DNA of 9,061 nt from positions 1-9,061 of the forward strand of contig DJDA01000077.1 of the NCBI GenBank assembly GCA_002430835.1. The letters are read 5' to 3'. The DNA is from Brevundimonas sp. UBA5936. GTDB lineage: Bacteria > Pseudomonadota > Alphaproteobacteria > Caulobacterales > Caulobacteraceae. Each line of letters starts with the position of its first letter. Within the stretch, counting starts at the first letter, position 1. The position numbers were made by a program, and so were the translations under genes. This document shows positions 4,390 through 9,061 of the stretch, piece by piece. A model generated the notes under the pieces. It ran no database searches. It was not told the origin of the DNA and saw nothing but the letters and a program-made list of their open reading frames with translations.

Positions 4390-6027
4390 GTGGGCGGCTT
4401 CACGGAAGCTTTGAAAAGGTTCGGCATCGGACGCCTGGCCGCCATCCTGGGCGTGGCTGCGGGCGTGGCCGCCGTGCTGGTCGCCGTCATGCTGCGCGTG
4501 GGCCAGGCGCCGGACGCCTTGCTCTATTCCAATCTCGACCTGCGCGAAGCCTCTGAGATCAGCGCCGCCCTGGACCAGGCGGGCATCAAATATTCCTCCA
4601 AGGGCGACGGCTCGACCATTTTCGTCAGCCGCGACGAGGTGGGCACGGCGCGCCTGATGCTGGCGGGCAAGGGGCTCGTGACCTCGGGCAGCGTCGGCTA
4701 CGAGATCTTCGACAATCAATCGGTGCTGGGCCAGACCGAGTTCCAGCAGAACCTGAACGAGCAGCGCGCCCTGCAGGGCGAGCTGGCGCGCACCATCATG
4801 TCGATGCGCGGCATCTCTTCGGCCCGCGTCCACATCACCATGCCGCGTCGTGAGATGTTCCAGGCCGCCGCCATCGACCCGACCGCCGCCGTGGTGGTGG
4901 GGCTGTCGGGCCGCGACCTGTCGGCCGATCAGGTGCGCGCCATCCGCAACGTCGTCGCCTCGTCCGTGCCGAACCTGAAGCCGGACAAGGTCACGGTGAC
5001 GGACCAGGCCAACCGCACCCTGGCGGCAGGGTCCGAGGACACGGGCTTCACCTCGGCCACCGCCGAGGCGTCCAAGGCCTCGACCGAGGCCCAGATGCAG
5101 GCCCGCATCAAGGACATCGTCGAGGGCGTCGTCGGCGCCGGCGCGGCGCGCGTGCAGGTGACGGCCGACATCGACCACAGCCGCTCGACCACCCAGGAGC
5201 AGAAGTTCGATCCGGACGGCCAGGTCGTCCGCTCGACATCGACCAACGGCAGCCAGTCGCAGGACACGACCGGCCAGCAGGACGGCGGCGTCACCGCCAC
5301 CAACAACATTCCCGGCGGCGAGGCCCCGAACACCACGCCGATCGGCTCCACCAACTCGGAAAACACCGAGACGACCAACTACGAAATCTCCAACACCACC
5401 ACCACGACGGTGAAGGAGCCAGGCGAGGTCAAGAAGCTGTCGGTCTCGGTCGCGGTCGACGGCAAATACACCCCTGCCGCCGACGGCAAGGGCGAGCCCG
5501 CCTACGCCGCCCGCACGGCCGAGGAAGTGCAGCAGATCAAGGCCCTGGTCGCCGCCGCCGTCGGCATCGACGAGACGCGTGGCGATAAGCTGGAGGTGGT
5601 CAACGTCCGCTTCAATCGCGAGCCGTCGGCCGCGCCGGGCGCCGAGGAAGGCTCCTCGATGTTCGCCTTCGACAAGAACGACATTATGCGCGGGGTCGAG
5701 CTGCTGATCCTGGCTGTCACGGGCTTCGTGCTGGTCTTCTTCGTCCTGCGTCCGCTGCTGAAAGCGGCGACGGGTTCTGGCGGCGCGCCCGCTCTGGCCG
5801 GCGCCGGCGGCATTCCCGTGACCGCCCTGGACACCCAGATCGTCGGCGGAACCCTGCCGGGCGGCGCGCCCATGCTGGCGGGCCCCAGCGACATGGAGCA
5901 GCGCATCGACATCGCCCGCATCGAGGGCCAGGTGAAGGCCTCCTCCATCAAGAAGGTCGCCGATTTCGTCGACAGCCATCCAGAGGAATCCACGGCGATC
6001 CTGCGCTCGTGGATGCATGAAAGCTGA
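4390..6027 (+). CDS. fliF: flagellar MS-ring protein FliF
   Basis: A 545-residue FliF, normal for the family. The sequence starts MGGFTEALKRFGIGRL, then a first membrane helix (about 16-35). The periplasmic ring-building region begins ALLYSNLDLREASEISAALDQAGI and includes the conserved NLNEQRALQGELARTI and ARVHITMPRREMF blocks. A Thr/Asn/Ser/Gly-rich stretch (roughly residues 280-345) corresponds to the flexible collar insertion. The second membrane helix is at about 436-457 (LLILAVTGFVLVFFVL). The cytoplasmic tail ends in the conserved FliG-binding region VADFVDSHPEESTAILRSWM. The protein forms the membrane ring on which rotor and export apparatus assemble. It is the first gene of the operon, directly behind the CtrA/FlbD-like control region; the stop overlaps the fliG start as TGATG. 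GTG start is inferred from the ribosome site and the position of the first helix. Confidence 0.95.
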   Translation: MGGFTEALKRFGIGRLAAILGVAAGVAAVLVAVMLRVGQAPDALLYSNLDLREASEISAALDQAGIKYSSKGDGSTIFVSRDEVGTARLMLAGKGLVTSGSVGYEIFDNQSVLGQTEFQQNLNEQRALQGELARTIMSMRGISSARVHITMPRREMFQAAAIDPTAAVVVGLSGRDLSADQVRAIRNVVASSVPNLKPDKVTVTDQANRTLAAGSEDTGFTSATAEASKASTEAQMQARIKDIVEGVVGAGAARVQVTADIDHSRSTTQEQKFDPDGQVVRSTSTNGSQSQDTTGQQDGGVTATNNIPGGEAPNTTPIGSTNSENTETTNYEISNTTTTTVKEPGEVKKLSVSVAVDGKYTPAADGKGEPAYAARTAEEVQQIKALVAAAVGIDETRGDKLEVVNVRFNREPSAAPGAEEGSSMFAFDKNDIMRGVELLILAVTGFVLVFFVLRPLLKAATGSGGAPALAGAGGIPVTALDTQIVGGTLPGGAPMLAGPSDMEQRIDIARIEGQVKASSIKKVADFVDSHPEESTAILRSWMHES

Positions 6028-7064
6028 TGGCGGCGCGGCTGGTGTCAAAGGGTGCTGCGGTAGACGACGCCAAGAAGCTGACGGGGCCTGAAAAGGCCGC
6101 CGTCGTTCTGCTGTCTCTGGGCGAAGAGCACACCGCCCTGTGGCAGCAGCTCGACGACGAAGAGATCAAGGAGGTCTCTCAGGCCATGGCGGGGCTGGGC
6201 ACCGTCACCGCCGCCGTGGTCGAAGAGGTGCTGGTCGAGTTCGTCTCCGGCATCGGCGGGTCCGGCTCGCTGATGGGCTCCTATGAGCAGACGCAGCGTC
6301 TGCTGGCCTCCTTCATGCCCGGCGATCGGGTCGAGGCCCTGATGGAGGAGATCCGCGGTCCGGCCGGTCGCACCATGTGGGACAAGCTCGGCAATGTGAA
6401 CGAGGCCGTGCTCGCTAACTATCTGAAGAACGAATATCCGCAGACGGTCGCGGTCGTCTTGTCGAAGATCAAGCCGGACCACGCCTCGCGCGTGCTGACG
6501 GCTCTGCCCGAGGACTTCGCCCTGGAATGCGTCCAGCGGATGCTGCGCATGGAGCCGGTGCAGCGCGACATTCTCGACAAGATCGAACAGACCTTGCGCA
6601 GCGAGTTCATGTCCAACCTGGCGCGCACGTCCAAGCGCGACAGCCATGAGCTGATGGCCGACATCTTCAACAGCTTCGACCGCCAGACCGAGGCCCGCTT
6701 CATCGGCGCGCTGGAGGAACGCAACCGCGACGCGGCCGAGCGTATCCGCGCCCTGATGTTCGTGTTCGAGGATCTGTCGCGCCTCGATCCCGGCGGGGTG
6801 CAGACCCTGCTGCGGGCGGTCGAGAAGGACCAGCTGGGGCTGGCGCTGAAGGGCGCTTCGGATCCCCTGCGCGAAATGTTCTTCTCCAACATGTCCGAGC
6901 GCGCCTCGAAGATCATGCGCGAGGACATGGATTCCATGGGGCCTGTCCGCCTCAAGGACGTCGACAACGCCCAGATGGCCATGGTCCAGGTGGCCAAGGA
7001 TCTGGCGGCGCGGGGCGACATCATGCTGGCCGGCCAGGGCGGCGATGACGAGTTGATCTACTGA
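6027..7064 (+). CDS. fliG: flagellar motor switch protein FliG
   Basis: A 345-residue FliG of standard length. The N-terminal domain (LTGPEKAAVVLLSLGEE...) binds the FliF tail. The middle domain contains the EHPQ-type motif as E136-Y-P-Q139, followed by TVAVVLSKIKPDHASRVL, which binds FliM. The C-terminal domain has MFVFEDLSRLDPGGVQTLLRAVEKDQLGLALKG and the charged torque helix LREMFFSNMSERASKIMREDMDSMGPVRL (G305-P-V-R308), the surface that meets the stator MotA. It sits on the cytoplasmic face of the MS ring and turns ion flow into rotation. Its ATG overlaps the fliF stop codon (TGATG), implying coupled translation in about equal amounts. The His-to-Tyr change in EHPQ is conservative and seen in relatives as far as I recall. 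Confidence 0.95.
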   Translation: MAARLVSKGAAVDDAKKLTGPEKAAVVLLSLGEEHTALWQQLDDEEIKEVSQAMAGLGTVTAAVVEEVLVEFVSGIGGSGSLMGSYEQTQRLLASFMPGDRVEALMEEIRGPAGRTMWDKLGNVNEAVLANYLKNEYPQTVAVVLSKIKPDHASRVLTALPEDFALECVQRMLRMEPVQRDILDKIEQTLRSEFMSNLARTSKRDSHELMADIFNSFDRQTEARFIGALEERNRDAAERIRALMFVFEDLSRLDPGGVQTLLRAVEKDQLGLALKGASDPLREMFFSNMSERASKIMREDMDSMGPVRLKDVDNAQMAMVQVAKDLAARGDIMLAGQGGDDELIY

Positions 7065-7065
7065 C

Positions 7066-7740
7066 ATGAGCGCGCTTCCCTCCACCGCCGTCCCCTTCGC
7101 CTTCGACACCGAGTTCGGGGCTGACGGCGCCGTGCTGCGCGCCTCGACCTGGCAGCCGGCCAAGCGGTCCTTCGCCCCGGCCGAGGTCGAGGCCCTGGTC
7201 GCTCAGGCGCGGCTGGAGGCCCGCCAGCAGGCCTTGTCCGAGGTCGAGGCCCTGCGCGCCGGCGCCTTGTCCATCCTGGCCCAGTCGACGGCGCAGGCCG
7301 CGACCCTGTTGCGCGGCGTGGCCGAGTCGCACCGTCGCGAATCCGCCGAACTGGCCCTGGCCGCCGCGCGGGTCATCGGTTCAGCCGCCTTCGATCGCTT
7401 TCCGCGCCGTCCGCTCGAGGCCGCCATCGAGGCCCTGGGACAGGAGATGGACGCGACGCCGCGCCTTCTGGTTCGCGCCTCGGGGCTGGATGACGAAGGC
7501 CGCGCCCAGATCGAGGCCCTGTGCGCCCAGGCGGGGTTCTCGGGACTGGTGGTGTTCCGCGACGAGCCGCACCTGCCCGCCGCCGCCTTCGCCCTGGAAT
7601 GGGCCGACGGCCGCGCTGAATTCGATCCGGCCGAAGCCGAGGCCCGTGTGGTCGCCGCGCTCAACGCCGCCCTGGCCGCCGAAGCCGGCCACGCCGAGCC
7701 GCCCCTCGAAGGCGGCGCTCATGACAGAAGGGGCTTCTGA
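7066..7740 (+). CDS. flbE: FliH-type export component (FlbE)
   Basis: A 224-residue protein in the place of flbE, the Caulobacter fliH equivalent. It is weakly conserved at sequence level, as FliH proteins are: a disordered first 35 residues with tryptophan W29, a long Ala/Glu/Arg-rich helix from about residue 38 to 110 (EVEALVAQARLEARQQALSEVEALRAG), then a compact C-terminal domain with a LLVRASGLDDEGRAQIEAL strand-helix pattern and the final acidic-to-hydrophobic strand ALEWADGRAEFDPAEAEARVVAAL. FliH binds and regulates the export ATPase FliI and links it to FliN on the rotor. fliI and fliJ are not in this window, as in Caulobacter where they lie elsewhere. The start is 1 nt after the fliG stop; no good ribosome site is seen, so coupling is likely. 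Identity rests on order plus fold pattern. Confidence 0.85.
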   Translation: MSALPSTAVPFAFDTEFGADGAVLRASTWQPAKRSFAPAEVEALVAQARLEARQQALSEVEALRAGALSILAQSTAQAATLLRGVAESHRRESAELALAAARVIGSAAFDRFPRRPLEAAIEALGQEMDATPRLLVRASGLDDEGRAQIEALCAQAGFSGLVVFRDEPHLPAAAFALEWADGRAEFDPAEAEARVVAALNAALAAEAGHAEPPLEGGAHDRRGF

Positions 7741-8072
7741 TGGCCACCGACGATCTTTCGCTTGAGGAATTCGGCGAGTCCACCGCCCTGAACCTGGCTG
7801 ACGAGGGCGGCGAGAAGTCGGCTGTCGATCTGGCGCCCGTCTTCGACGTGCCGGTCAATATCTCGGCCGTGCTGGGCAAGGCCAATATGTCGGTCGCCCA
7901 GCTGCTGAAGCTCAACAAGGGCTCGGTGCTGGAGCTGGACCGCAAGGTCGGCGAGGCGATCGACATCTTCGTCAACAACCGCCTGGTGGCGCGCGGCGAG
8001 GTCGTCGTCGTCGAGGACCGGCTGGGCGTGACCATGACGGAAATCATCAAGACCGAGGACAAGGGCGCCTGA
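7740..8072 (+). CDS. fliN: flagellar motor switch protein FliN
   Basis: A 110-residue FliN with a short acidic N-terminal tail and one SpoA/SURF domain (about residues 33-105): VFDVPVNISAVLGKANMSVAQLLKLNKGSVLELDRKVGEAIDIFVNNRLVARGEVVVVEDRLGVTMTEII. These are the family's hallmark residues, including the VGE/VNN turn and the RGEVVVVEDRLGV strand pair. FliN forms the lower C-ring with FliM and docks FliH/FliI for export. Start ATG 7740 overlaps the flbE stop as TGATG. FliM is not encoded here, in agreement with the Caulobacter layout. Confidence 0.95.
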   Translation: MATDDLSLEEFGESTALNLADEGGEKSAVDLAPVFDVPVNISAVLGKANMSVAQLLKLNKGSVLELDRKVGEAIDIFVNNRLVARGEVVVVEDRLGVTMTEIIKTEDKGA

Positions 8073-8100
8073 TCGGCCGCCCCGTCACGGACAGGATTTT

Positions 8101-8107
8101 GAAGGAG
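8101..8107 (+). promoter_or_regulatory. strong ribosome binding site for flbD
   Basis: GAAGGAG is followed by 7 nt and ATG 8115. It is the best Shine-Dalgarno of the operon, and lies in the only gap longer than 1 nt between flagellar genes (8073-8114). flbD thus seems able to be translated independently of fliN. No terminator or clear promoter is visible in the gap. Confidence 0.7.
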
Positions 8108-8114
8108 TAGGGCG

Positions 8115-9061
8115 ATGCGTCTTCTGGTGGTGGGCCGTTTAAGCGGCCAGCTGGCGACGGCGGTGAAGATGGCCATGGCGCACGGCGCCAAGGTCCAGCA
8201 CGTCGAGCGCGCCGATCAGGCGACCGAGCAACTGCGCCGGGGGCAGGGCGCGGACCTGCTGATGGTCGACTACCGCATCGACATCGCCGCCCTGATCGCC
8301 GCCAACGACGCCGAGCGCATCCATGTGCCGGTCGTCGCCTGCGGCGTCGACGCTGACGCGCGCGAGGCGGCCGACGCCATCCGCGCCGGGGCCAAGGAGT
8401 TCATCCCCCTGCCGCCCGAGGCGGACCTGATCGCCGCCGTCCTGTCCGCCGTGGCCGACGACGAACGGCCGATGATCTCGGCCGATCCGGCGATGAAGCA
8501 TGTCATCCAGCTGGCCGATCAGGTGGCGCGTTCGGAAGCCTCCATCCTGATCACCGGCGAAAGCGGCGTGGGCAAGGAGGTGATGGCGCGCTATCTGCAC
8601 ACGCACTCGCGCCGTGCGGACAAGGCCTTCATCAGCGTCAACTGCGCCGCCATCCCCGACAATCTGCTGGAATCCGAACTATTCGGGCACGAGAAGGGCG
8701 CCTTCACCGGCGCCGTGGCGCGCCGCATCGGCAAGTTCGAGGAGGCCGACGGCGGCACCCTGCTGCTGGACGAAATCAGCGAGATGGACGCCCGGCTGCA
8801 GGCCAAGCTGCTGCGCGCCATTCAGGAGCGGGTGATCGACCGCGTCGGGGGCACCAAGCCCGTGCCCGTCAATATTCGCATCATCGCCACCTCCAACCGC
8901 GACCTGGCCAAGGCGGTGGCCGAGGGGACGTTCCGCGAAGACCTGCTGTATCGACTGAACGTGGTGAACCTGCGCCTGCCGTCCTTGCGCGAACGTCCCG
9001 GCGATATCGCGGTGCTGGCCGATCACTTCGTCAAGAAATACGCCGCCGCCAACGGCGTGCC
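8115..9061 (+). CDS. flbD: sigma-54 transcriptional activator FlbD, 5' part
   Basis: The first 315 residues are visible; the C-terminal DNA-binding domain lies beyond the window. Residues 1-115 resemble a receiver domain. D52 is at the phosphorylation position, but the usual acidic pair is replaced (VVGR at 5-8) and the conserved lysine of the KP turn is absent (FIPLPP at 96-101). The AAA+ domain is complete in its motifs so far: Walker A G148-E-S-G-V-G-K154, GAFTGA 195-200 that contacts sigma-54, Walker B LLLDE (216-220) and the FREDLLYRLNV...LRERPGDI arginine-finger region (273-298). In Caulobacter FlbD activates late flagellar sigma-54 promoters and represses fliF, under control of FliX rather than a kinase. 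Being last in the operon it can repress its own synthesis through the site at 4334-4352. Confidence 0.95.
   Translation, partial: MRLLVVGRLSGQLATAVKMAMAHGAKVQHVERADQATEQLRRGQGADLLMVDYRIDIAALIAANDAERIHVPVVACGVDADAREAADAIRAGAKEFIPLPPEADLIAAVLSAVADDERPMISADPAMKHVIQLADQVARSEASILITGESGVGKEVMARYLHTHSRRADKAFISVNCAAIPDNLLESELFGHEKGAFTGAVARRIGKFEEADGGTLLLDEISEMDARLQAKLLRAIQERVIDRVGGTKPVPVNIRIIATSNRDLAKAVAEGTFREDLLYRLNVVNLRLPSLRERPGDIAVLADHFVKKYAAANGV

Noticed and set aside
4300..6048. A 582-codon open frame on the minus strand opposite fliF
   Set aside because: It is a codon-bias shadow of fliF: His/Arg/Gly-rich low-complexity product without recognisable domains, and fliF is unmistakable on the other strand. 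It would also cross the promoter region.
6045..7163. A 372-codon minus-strand open frame opposite fliG
   Set aside because: Same shadow effect in GC-rich DNA; the product has no family motifs and the plus strand encodes complete FliG.

Overview
The window is GC-rich chromosomal DNA from an alphaproteobacterium of the Caulobacter/Brevundimonas type. The strongest evidence is the right half, which carries the fliF-fliG-flbE(fliH)-fliN-flbD gene order known from the Caulobacter crescentus early flagellar operon. It is preceded by CtrA-like half-sites and an FlbD (ftr)-like site. Species is not determinable from sequence reading alone; Brevundimonas is my guess.

Left part (1-2918): the 3' end of a DUF1275/YoaK-type membrane protein meets a PaaI-type hotdog thioesterase tail to tail, with 17 bp of overlap. 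Divergent from the thioesterase is a rightward run of a DUF3253 protein, a uracil-DNA-glycosylase-superfamily protein (17-bp overlap with the gene before it) and an alpha/beta-hydrolase lipoprotein, closed by a 13-bp perfect terminator hairpin. A 152-bp REP-like inverted-repeat element sits at the junction of the last two genes. It is open in the hydrolase reading frame and supplies the likely Shine-Dalgarno of that gene.

Middle (2919-4267): a single-gene unit for a leucine/phenylalanine/valine-type amino-acid dehydrogenase with its own weak candidate promoter. Four consecutive hairpins follow it, the last being a typical intrinsic terminator.

Right part (4268-9061): the flagellar MS-ring/C-ring operon. 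FliF forms the MS ring, FliG and FliN the rotor/switch, FliH (FlbE) belongs to the export-ATPase complex, and FlbD is a sigma-54 activator with an atypical receiver. FliF/FliG and FlbE/FliN are joined by TGATG stop/start overlaps and FliG/FlbE by a 1-nt gap. Only flbD, cut by the window end, has a 42-bp leader with a strong ribosome site. In Caulobacter, CtrA switches this operon on and FlbD, its last product, switches it off while activating late genes; the sites seen upstream of fliF fit the same loop here. No wholly new system is evident. The most interesting material is the fliF regulatory region and the REP-like element at the start of the hydrolase gene.
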